From: Brevirhabdus pacifica
Lineage (GTDB): Bacteria > Pseudomonadota > Alphaproteobacteria > Rhodobacterales > Rhodobacteraceae
Length of the DNA: 64,000 nt
Direction: 5' to 3'
NCBI RefSeq assembly: GCF_002797755.1
Contig: NZ_PGFI01000012.1
Coordinates: 248,001 to 312,000, forward strand
Under the pieces are notes generated by a model. The model made no database searches, had not been told where the DNA came from, and worked only from the letters and a program-made list of their open reading frames with translations. The position numbers and the translations under genes are program-made. Below are positions 10,029 to 16,315 of this stretch, piece after piece (position 1 is the first letter of the stretch; each line of letters begins with the position of its first letter).

Positions 10029-10470
10029 CCCCTTTTCATGGGAATTTACCCTACCGCTTGCGGGAATTGATGCTCAAAAACATCATCTGGTGCCGGGTTA
10101 GCGCGACACAAAACCGCCGGTGGTGTATGGTTAAGCACTTACCCACTAGATGTAGGAAGACTTGGCGGGCCACGTTTTCCCATAAAAATCCGCCCCCGTC
10201 CCATCCCCCACCAGAACATATCCGGAACCTGCATGCGGGCGCCCACCGCTGGGCCCTGACATGGTCCCCTCCAGGGCCGCGGGATCGCGATTCCGACCGT
10301 GATTTCCCATGGAAAGGATTCGCCGCCCCTTCCCCATCGCGGCCTGAGGCCTTTTCACCCCATGCTTCCCCGCAGCCCACGCGCGCGCACGCGGGAACAG
10401 ACGAGCCCCCCGCAAATGGGTCAGCCCTTGTTATGCAATTGCTGCATAGCGGCATTGATCATGGGCGGGA
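10029..10470. other. gene-free stretch between the mraZ leader and the DUF1127 promoter
   Basis: No frame in this stretch shows convincing coding character: the possible peptides are short, Pro/Arg/Ser-rich and lack a ribosome-binding site. It is less GC-rich around 10030-10190 (A-rich runs near 10076 and 10182), as expected for regulatory DNA between two divergent transcription units. Nothing else is recognisable. Confidence 0.6.
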
Positions 10471-10498
10471 TTGCGGCGGCGCAGCAAATGCCTATTTT
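10471..10498 (+). promoter_or_regulatory. candidate stress-type promoter for the DUF1127/RNA-array operon
   Basis: A -35 TTGCGG (10471-10476), 16-nt spacer and -10 TATTTT (10493-10498, within CCTATTTTC) precede the DUF1127 ATG by about 75 bp. In R. sphaeroides the equivalent operon is driven by the alternative sigma factors RpoHI/RpoHII, whose -10 often contains CTAT; the CTATTTT here is compatible with that but not decisive. Confidence 0.4.
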
Positions 10499-10572
10499 CA
10501 ATCTCAACAGACGGCGAGGCAACAGACGGTCCCAAGCGACCCGCCCCGCCGCCGAGCAGAAGGAGCCTGAAC

Positions 10573-10779
10573 ATGGCATATGTCGAACCCATCCGCGCCG
10601 CAGCCGGCCACCCCGAAGGGACCCTGCTTGAGCGCCTCGTCGCCGCATACAACCGCCGCGCCGTCTACACCCGCACCGTGCGCGAGCTGAACCAGCTGTC
10701 GGCCCGCGAGCTGGCCGATCTGGGCATCCACCGCAGCGCGATCCGCGGCCTGGCCCGCGAAGCCGCCTACGGCAACTGA
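10573..10779 (+). CDS. DUF1127 family protein (CcaF1-like)
   Basis: A 68-residue protein with a perfect AAGGAG Shine-Dalgarno 7 nt before the ATG. The C-terminal half, RELNQLSARELADLGIHRS (about 41-59), is the DUF1127 (YjiS-like) signature: short, arginine-rich, ending in an LxDIGI-type helix. In R. sphaeroides a DUF1127 protein of this size, CcaF1, is co-transcribed with the CcsR RNAs and binds RNA. Here too, the array of CTCCTCCC hairpins starts about 10 nt after the stop codon, so the same operon organisation is inferred. Function as an RNA-binding partner of the array is inference from synteny. Confidence 0.85.
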   Translation: MAYVEPIRAAAGHPEGTLLERLVAAYNRRAVYTRTVRELNQLSARELADLGIHRSAIRGLAREAAYGN

Positions 10780-10787
10780 TCAAGGAA

Positions 10788-10864
10788 TTCCGCCTACGCC
10801 CTCCTCCCTGGGCACGGCGGATACGGCGACGGCCTCTTCTCCTCCCTGAACGAGGCCGTCGCCC
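10788..10864 (+). ncRNA. CcsR-like RNA unit 1 (two hairpins)
   Basis: Two consecutive stem-loops, each exposing CTCCTCCC. Hairpin a: arms TCCGCC/GGCGGA (10789-10821), motif at 10801-10808. Hairpin b: a perfect 12-bp stem GGCGACGGCCTC / GAGGCCGTCGCC (10825-10863) with motif at 10839-10846 in a 15-nt loop. This is the architecture of the Rhodobacter CcsR ('cuckoo') RNAs, whose loops resemble the anti-Shine-Dalgarno sequence of 16S rRNA. It lies immediately after the DUF1127 stop codon. Confidence 0.85.
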
Positions 10865-10874
10865 AAAGTAACAA

Positions 10875-10955
10875 GTGATCCGCCAAAGCCCTCCTCCCTG
10901 GGTCCGGCGGTTACGGCGACGGTATCCCGCTCCTCCCTGCAGGATGCCGTCGCCC
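10875..10955 (+). ncRNA. CcsR-like RNA unit 2 (two hairpins)
   Basis: Hairpin a: CCGCC/GGCGG (10880-10910), loop motif CTCCTCCC at 10891-10898. Hairpin b: 13-bp stem GGCGACGGTATCC / GGATGCCGTCGCC with one U-G wobble (10915-10954), motif at 10930-10937. The outer six bases of the b stem are the same as in unit 1 while the inner stem differs with compensating changes, which supports conserved RNA structure. Confidence 0.85.
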
Positions 10956-10967
10956 TAAAGTTCGATG

Positions 10968-11043
10968 GTTTCCGCAACGCCCTCCTCCCTGGGCCGCGCG
11001 GATGTGGCGATGACATCTTCCTCCTCCCTGGATGTGGTCGCCG
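10968..11043 (+). ncRNA. CcsR-like RNA unit 3 (two hairpins)
   Basis: Hairpin a: TCCGC/GCGGA (10971-11002), motif CTCCTCCC at 10982-10989. Hairpin b: GGCGATGACATC / GATGTGGTCGCC (11006-11042) with one wobble and one mismatch, motif at 11021-11028. Same order and spacing as units 1 and 2, period about 90 nt. Confidence 0.82.
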
Positions 11044-11074
11044 ACACTACGGATCCCAGGATCCACGCGAACAC

Positions 11075-11183
11075 AGAAGCCGGGCACCTCCCTGCCTGGC
11101 CTGTGCCCGAGAACGGCGCCCCTCCTCCCTGGGGCAGCTGTGATCAAGGCGGCGGCCCGTGACCTCCCTCACCGGTCGCCGCG
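11075..11183 (+). ncRNA. diverged CcsR-like unit 4 (three hairpins)
   Basis: Three stem-loops depart from the pattern. 11081-11109: CGGGCAC/GTGCCCG, loop with only CCTCCC (11087-11092). 11118-11135: GCCCC/GGGGC closing directly on TCCTCCCT, so the motif CTCCTCCC (11122-11129) is complete but in a tight loop. 11152-11182: GCGGC...GCCGC with an inner GTGA/TCAC stem and a CCTCCC loop (11163-11168). It reads as one or two units that have drifted or specialised. Confidence 0.6.
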
Positions 11184-11254
11184 CGAATTCGGACCCTCGG
11201 GTCCACATGGATACGGGACCCGGGCGGCGCCGCCGCCCGCCTTCCGTGACCGGC

Positions 11255-11328
11255 TCGACCTTGCTGCTCCTCCCTTGGCAGGGTCGTGATCTGCGGCGAC
11301 GCGCTTCTCCTCCCTTGGCGCGTCGCCG
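11255..11328 (+). ncRNA. CcsR-like RNA unit 5 (two hairpins)
   Basis: Hairpin a: 9-bp stem CGACCTTGC / GCAGGGTCG with one wobble (11256-11286), motif CTCCTCCC at 11267-11274. Hairpin b: perfect 10-bp stem GGCGACGCGC / GCGCGTCGCC (11295-11327), motif at 11307-11314. Both loops end in TT where units 1-3 have TG. The b stem again starts GGCGAC. A small hairpin (CATCCCG/CGGGATG near 11362-11383) follows, but no clear T-rich terminator was found before the next gene. Confidence 0.8.
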
Positions 11329-11577
11329 CCAAAGATCCCTCTTCAAGCTTGATTTGCACGCCATCCCGCGCTGTTCGGGATGACGCCGCGCGCGCCCTTG
11401 CGCAAAAGCCGGAAAACCCGCGCGGATGACGCGGGGAAAACCGCCTCCGCGGGTGGCAATCCGGCCTTCCGGACCTAGGTAAAGCCCTCGACACCCAAGG
11501 GTGCGGGCGCCGCATCATGCCCTCCGCCCGCCCCATAGAAAATGCGCCGGCCCGGCCGGCGACGGAAAGGATACGAC

Positions 11578-12255
11578 ATGAAGATCCTGATGGTTCTGAC
11601 CTCCCACGACACGCTTGGCGACACCGGTGAGAAAACCGGCTTCTGGCTCGAGGAATTCGCCGCCCCCTACTATGTGCTGCGCGACGCCGGCGCCGAGATC
11701 ACCCTGGCCTCGCCCAAGGGCGGCCAGCCCCCGGTCGACCCCAAGTCCGACGCCGAGGAATCGCAGACCGACGCGACCCGCCGCTTCAAGGAAGATGAAG
11801 AGGGCAAGAAGGCCCTGGCCGACACCGTTCCCCTGTCGCAGATCAACGCCGATGAATATGACGCGGTCTTCTTCCCCGGCGGCCACGGCCCGATGTGGGA
11901 CCTGGCCGAATCCGACGAAAGCCGCCGTCTGATCGAAAGCTTCGCCCATTCGGATCGCCCCGTCGGCGCGGTCTGCCACGCCCCGGCGGTGTTCCGCCAC
12001 GTCACGGGCAAGGACGGCGAGCCGCTGGTCAAGGGCCGCCGCGTCACCGGCTTCACCAACACCGAGGAAGAGGCTGTCGGCCTCACCGACGTGGTCCCCT
12101 TCCTGCTGGAGGACATGCTTCAGGAGAAGGGCGGCAAATACGAGAAGGGTGCCGACTGGGGCTCCTTCGTGGTTGTGGACGGCAAGCTGGTCACCGGCCA
12201 GAATCCCGCCTCCTCGGAAGAGGCCGCGAAAGAGCTGCTGAACCTGCTGAAGTAA
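11578..12255 (+). CDS. DJ-1/PfpI family protein (type 1 glutamine amidotransferase fold)
   Basis: A 225-residue protein; the ATG at 11578 is preceded by GGAAAGG 7 nt upstream. It has the DJ-1/PfpI nucleophile elbow AVCHAP with Cys133, the upstream FFPGGHGPMWD segment (about 98-109) and a GADWGSFVVVDGKLVTGQNP C-terminal block. Hsp31/YajL-like members act as glyoxalase III or protein/nucleotide deglycases; the sequence resembles Hsp31-type single-domain proteins, but the precise reaction cannot be read from sequence. It is monocistronic, with a strong terminator 20 bp downstream, and lies beyond the stress-RNA array. Confidence 0.85.
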   Translation: MKILMVLTSHDTLGDTGEKTGFWLEEFAAPYYVLRDAGAEITLASPKGGQPPVDPKSDAEESQTDATRRFKEDEEGKKALADTVPLSQINADEYDAVFFPGGHGPMWDLAESDESRRLIESFAHSDRPVGAVCHAPAVFRHVTGKDGEPLVKGRRVTGFTNTEEEAVGLTDVVPFLLEDMLQEKGGKYEKGADWGSFVVVDGKLVTGQNPASSEEAAKELLNLLK

Positions 12256-12276
12256 GCGCCGAAGCTCTGGCATACC

Positions 12277-12310
12277 GGGCCGCCGTCCCCCATCGGGGCG
12301 GCGGCCCTTT
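12277..12310 (+). terminator. intrinsic terminator after the DJ-1/PfpI gene
   Basis: GGGCCGCCG-T-CCCC, loop CATC, GGGG-CGGCGGCCC, then TTT. This is a 13-bp GC-rich stem with one bulge, between two convergent genes. Confidence 0.75.
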
Positions 12311-12342
12311 GCATTCGGGCACCCGGCTTTCGGGGCGAGACC

Positions 12343-14736
12343 CTAGAAGGGCACGTCGCCCGCCTCGGCCGCCGCGACCACGAAACGGGCCACGACCTTC
12401 TTGGTGCCGGCCTTGTCGAAGGCGATCTCCAGCTTGTCGCCCTCAATCCCCGCCACGGCTCCATAGCCGAACTTCTGGTGGAAGACCCGGTCGCCCTCGG
12501 AAAAGGCGCTCACCGCCTCGAGGTCGATTACCACGTTGCGGCTTTCGCGCGGCTGGGACATGCCCCGCTCGCTCGCCCGGCTCTGCATCCGCCGCCAGCC
12601 CGGAGAGTTGTAGACATCCGCGCGGCTGGCCTTCTCGTGCAGGTCCGATCCGATGCCGACGCTGGCCGGCGAGGCGCTGGTCGCCATGCCCGCCGCCCCG
12701 TAGCCCCCGCCGTAAAGCCCCGGCGGGGTCAGCACCTCGACATGGGCCTCGGGCAGCTCGTCGATGAAGCGCGACGGCAGCGCCGATTGCCACTGGCCAA
12801 AGACCCGCCGGTTGGCGGCAAAGGAAATGGTGCAAAGCTGCTCGGCCCGTGTGATGCCCACGTAGGCCAGCCGCCGCTCCTCCTCCAGACCCTTCAGGCC
12901 GCTTTCATCCATCGACCGCTGAGAGGGGAACAGGCCATCCTCCCAGCCCGGCAGGAACACCACCGGGAACTCAAGGCCCTTGGCGGCATGCAGGGTCATG
13001 ATGCTGACCTTCTCCTCGCCGGCGTCGGTCTCGTTGTCCATCACCAGGCTGACATGCTCCAGAAATCCTTGAAGATTGTCGAAGTTTTCCAGCGCCTTGA
13101 CCAGTTCCTTGAGGTTGTCAAGCCGGCCCGGCGCCTCGGGCGTCTTGTCGTTCTGCCACATCTCGGTGTAGCCCGATTCCTCCAGGATCGTCTCGGCGAT
13201 CTCGATATGGCTCTGCCGCCCGTCCAGGATCGCCCCGTGCCAGCGGCCGATCCCCTCGACCAGGCGCTGCAACTCTCCCGCCCCCTTGCCGCCCAGCCCC
13301 TTGGCCTGCAGCAGGATCCGCGCGCCCTCTACCAGGCTGACCCCGTTGGAGCGGGCCGCCTGCTGGATCTTCTGCTGGGCCTTGTCACCCAGCCCGCGCT
13401 TGGGGGTGTTGACGATCCGCTCGAAGGCCAGGTCATCCTCGGGGCTGGTGGCCACGCGGAAATAGGCCATGGCATCGCGGATCTCCATCCGCTCGTAGAA
13501 TCGCGGCCCCCCGATCACCCGGTAAGGTAGCCCGATGGTCAGGAACCGGTCCTCGAAGGCGCGCATCTGGTGGCTGGCGCGGACCAGGATCGCCATGGCG
13601 TCCAGCGACACCGGCTCCATCCCGCGGCTGCCCCGCTGCAGCGATTCGACCTCCTCGCCGATCCAGCGGGCCTCCTCCTCGCCATCCCAATGACCGATCA
13701 GGCGCAGCTTCTCGCCCTCGGTCTCGGCGGTCCACAGGGTCTTGCCCAACCGCCCCTTGTTGGCCGCGATGACGCCCGAGGCGGCGGCCAGGATATGCGG
13801 CGTGCTGCGGTAGTTCTGTTCCAGCCGGACCACCGTGGCGCCCGGGAAGTCCTTCTCGAACCGCAGGATGTTGCCAACCTCGGCCCCGCGCCAGCCATAG
13901 ATCGACTGGTCGTCGTCGCCGACACAGCAGATGTTGCGATGCCCCTGCGCCAGCAGGCGCAGCCATAGGTATTGGGCGACATTGGTGTCCTGATACTCGT
14001 CCACCAGGATGTATTTGAAGCGGCGGCGATACTGCTCCAGCACATCCTCGTGGGTCTGGAAGATCGTGACGACATGCAGCAGCAGGTCGCCGAAATCCAC
14101 CGCGTTCAGGGTCCGAAGCCGCTCCTGGTAGGCGGCGTAAAGGGGCACCCCCTGCCCGTTGTAGGCGGTGCCCTCCGAAGCAGGCACGTTCGCCGGCGTC
14201 CAGGCGCGGTTCTTCCAGCCGTCGATGATATGCGCCAGCTGTCGGGCGGGCCAACGCTTCTCGTCGATCTGTGCCGCCGCGATCAGCTGCTTGAGCAGGC
14301 GGATCTGGTCATCGGTGTCCAGAATGGTGAAGCTGGATTTCAGCCCCACCAGCTCCGCGTGGCGGCGCAGCAGCTTGACGCAGATCGCGTGGAACGTGCC
14401 CAGCCATGGCACCCCCTCGACGGCCTGGCCCAAAAGCCGGCCGACGCGCGTCTTCATCTCGCGCGCGGCCTTGTTGGTGAAGGTCACGGCCAGGATCTCA
14501 TTCGGCCACGCCCGGCCCGAATTCAGAAGATGCGCGATGCGCGTGGTCAGGGCCTTGGTCTTGCCCGTGCCCGCCCCCGCCAGCATCAGCACGGGCCCGT
14601 CCAAAGCCTCGACCGCCGCGCGCTGCGCGGGGTTCAGATCGTCCAGGTAGGGCGCCGGCCGCGCCGCCATTGCCCGCGCCGAGAGGCTGGCCGCCGCAGC
14701 GCCGTCGAACGCGTCGATATCGTCAAAATCGCTCAT
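12343..14736 (-). CDS. uvrD: ATP-dependent 3'-5' DNA helicase UvrD/PcrA
   Basis: Superfamily 1A helicase of 797 residues from the ATG at 14736 (a GTG two codons upstream is also possible). Motifs in order: Q-motif LNPAQRAAVE, Walker A GAGTGKT near 54-60, DEYQDTN (Walker B) near 245, GDDDQSIYGWRGA near 275, and VFLPGWEDGLFPSQRSM plus EEERRLAYVGITRAE in domain 2A. The C-terminus has the Tudor-like VFHQKFGYGAVAGI module that in PcrA/UvrD contacts RNA polymerase. Roles: nucleotide excision and mismatch repair, removal of stalled polymerase. It stands alone on the minus strand. Confidence 0.96.
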   Translation of the reverse strand: MSDFDDIDAFDGAAAASLSARAMAARPAPYLDDLNPAQRAAVEALDGPVLMLAGAGTGKTKALTTRIAHLLNSGRAWPNEILAVTFTNKAAREMKTRVGRLLGQAVEGVPWLGTFHAICVKLLRRHAELVGLKSSFTILDTDDQIRLLKQLIAAAQIDEKRWPARQLAHIIDGWKNRAWTPANVPASEGTAYNGQGVPLYAAYQERLRTLNAVDFGDLLLHVVTIFQTHEDVLEQYRRRFKYILVDEYQDTNVAQYLWLRLLAQGHRNICCVGDDDQSIYGWRGAEVGNILRFEKDFPGATVVRLEQNYRSTPHILAAASGVIAANKGRLGKTLWTAETEGEKLRLIGHWDGEEEARWIGEEVESLQRGSRGMEPVSLDAMAILVRASHQMRAFEDRFLTIGLPYRVIGGPRFYERMEIRDAMAYFRVATSPEDDLAFERIVNTPKRGLGDKAQQKIQQAARSNGVSLVEGARILLQAKGLGGKGAGELQRLVEGIGRWHGAILDGRQSHIEIAETILEESGYTEMWQNDKTPEAPGRLDNLKELVKALENFDNLQGFLEHVSLVMDNETDAGEEKVSIMTLHAAKGLEFPVVFLPGWEDGLFPSQRSMDESGLKGLEEERRLAYVGITRAEQLCTISFAANRRVFGQWQSALPSRFIDELPEAHVEVLTPPGLYGGGYGAAGMATSASPASVGIGSDLHEKASRADVYNSPGWRRMQSRASERGMSQPRESRNVVIDLEAVSAFSEGDRVFHQKFGYGAVAGIEGDKLEIAFDKAGTKKVVARFVVAAAEAGDVPF

Positions 14737-14868
14737 GGGCACATGATAGGGGCTCGGCGCGGAAGTTTAAAGTTTGTTCTTCTATTGTTCGTCTGCCCCG
14801 CCCCGGCCCGCTCACCCCCCGGCCGCTTCGGCCGCGCCCGGTTCAACCAGGGGCGGTGCCGCCCCCTT

Positions 14869-14898
14869 CATTGTCGCCCAAATATCCCCGCCGGAGGC
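14869..14898. repeat. half copy of the dispersed CATTGTCG...AATATCCCCGCCGGAGGC repeat
   Basis: CATTGTCG (14869-14876) and AATATCCCCGCCGGAGGC (14881-14898) match the left arm of the complete palindrome at 60582-60661. Here the right arm is missing, so no hairpin forms. It lies in the 200-bp gap before the alpha-hydroxy-acid dehydrogenase gene. Confidence 0.8.
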
Positions 14899-14944
14899 GG
14901 ACAAGCCCACTTGCCAAGGCGCGAACCGGCTGCAAAAAACGCGC

Positions 14945-16180
14945 ATGGACCTGGATCTCGATTATCCCGCGATCTCCGATCTGCGGCGGCGTGCGAAACG
15001 GCGGATCCCGCATTTCGCATGGGAATATCTTGACAGCGCGACCGGCGAGGAAACCACCAAGTCCCGCAACGAGGAGGATCTCGACCGGGTCCTGCTCACC
15101 CCCGCGATCCTGCGCGGCGAGGTGGCGCCCGACCTGCGCACGACGCTCTTGGGCCGCGACTATCCGCTGCCCTTCGGGGTGGCGCCGGTGGGCATGTCGG
15201 GGATGATCTGGCCCGGGGCCGAGATGATCCTGGCCGCCCTGGCCCGCGATCTGGGCATTCCCTACGGGCTTTCCACCGTCGCCTGCCACCTGCCCGACAC
15301 GGTCAAACCCCATATCGGCGACCAGGGCTGGTTCCAGCTTTACCCGACCCGCGATACCGATGTGCGCCGCGACATCCTGCGCCGGGCGCGCGAGTGCGGC
15401 TTCCACACCCTTGTCGTGACGGCCGACATTCCCGCCCCTGCCCGGCGCGAGCGTCAGCGCCGCGCCCATCTCAACCAGCCGATGAAGATCTCGCCGTCGA
15501 TCCTGGCCCAGGTCGCGATGCGCCCTGCCTGGGCGCTGGGCACCCTGCGCCACGGCCGGCCCCGCCTGCGCCTGATGGAGGATTACGCCCGCTTCCTGGC
15601 CGAGCGGCCCGAGGGTTCGCTCGATTCGACCAAGCACATGGGCTACCTGCTCCGCACCGCTCCTGACTGGGACTACCTCGCCGAGACGCTCGGCGAATGG
15701 GACGGGCCGGTCATCGTCAAGGGCGTGATGGAGCCCGCCGACGCCCTGCGCCTGCGCGACATGGGTGTGGCGGCGGCCTGGGTCTCGAACCACTCGGGGC
15801 GGCAGTTCGACGCGTCGCCCTCCTCGGTCTCGGTGCTGCCGGCAGTGCGGGCGGCGGTGGGCCCCGACTACCCGCTGATCTTCGATTCGGGCATCCGCTC
15901 GGGCCTCGATATCGTGCGCGCCATCGCGCTTGGGGCCGATTTCGTCATGCTGGGCCGGGCCTTCCATTACGGACTCGGGGCCTTCGGGGCCAAGGGCGCG
16001 GCCCACGCCGCCCATATCCTGACCGAGGACATCATCTCGACCCTCGGCCAGATCGGCGTCGCCCGCCCGGTCGAGGCCCGCGACCGCCTGGCGCATGTCG
16101 GCGCCTTCCCCCCGATGGCCGCGCCCGTCGCGGGCGCCACCCGGGGCCCCGTCCCCCGTCCGGCGCCGAAGACAGCTTGA
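14945..16180 (+). CDS. FMN-dependent alpha-hydroxy-acid dehydrogenase (LldD-like)
   Basis: A 411-residue TIM-barrel flavoprotein of the L-lactate dehydrogenase/glycolate oxidase family. The start MDLDLDYPAISDLRRRAKRR matches the usual N-terminus; translation from an upstream ATG at 14774 would add a low-complexity extension overlapping a dispersed repeat, so it was rejected. Recognisable parts: PVGMSGMIWPGAE (FMN site), IVKGVMEPADA with the FMN-contacting Lys, and the catalytic SNHSGRQFD motif (His/Arg). Family members oxidise L-lactate, glycolate or mandelate and pass electrons to quinone or O2; the exact substrate is not visible. Confidence 0.9.
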   Translation: MDLDLDYPAISDLRRRAKRRIPHFAWEYLDSATGEETTKSRNEEDLDRVLLTPAILRGEVAPDLRTTLLGRDYPLPFGVAPVGMSGMIWPGAEMILAALARDLGIPYGLSTVACHLPDTVKPHIGDQGWFQLYPTRDTDVRRDILRRARECGFHTLVVTADIPAPARRERQRRAHLNQPMKISPSILAQVAMRPAWALGTLRHGRPRLRLMEDYARFLAERPEGSLDSTKHMGYLLRTAPDWDYLAETLGEWDGPVIVKGVMEPADALRLRDMGVAAAWVSNHSGRQFDASPSSVSVLPAVRAAVGPDYPLIFDSGIRSGLDIVRAIALGADFVMLGRAFHYGLGAFGAKGAAHAAHILTEDIISTLGQIGVARPVEARDRLAHVGAFPPMAAPVAGATRGPVPRPAPKTA

Positions 16181-16315
16181 TCCCGGCGGCGCTGTCCGCC
16201 TAGGTTAGCCGCACTGCAGCAAGACGCCCCCGGGCCCCATGCGCCCGGAGACGCATCCGACACGCATCACCTCACGATCCGGCGCCGCCGCCGGAGCAGA
16301 AAGGGCAAGGACCAT

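Noticed and set aside
10127-10134. CtrA-like half-site TTAACCAT upstream of the dcw leader
   Set aside because: The second half-site needed for a full CtrA box is missing; noted only as context.
10051-10455. A 134-codon minus-strand frame between mraZ and the DUF1127 gene
   Set aside because: No ribosome-binding site, mixed Cys/Arg/Gly composition, and overlaps probable regulatory DNA; treated as non-coding.
11362-11383. CATCCCG/CGGGATG hairpin as the terminator of the RNA array
   Set aside because: No T-rich tract follows on the plus strand, so termination there cannot be supported.
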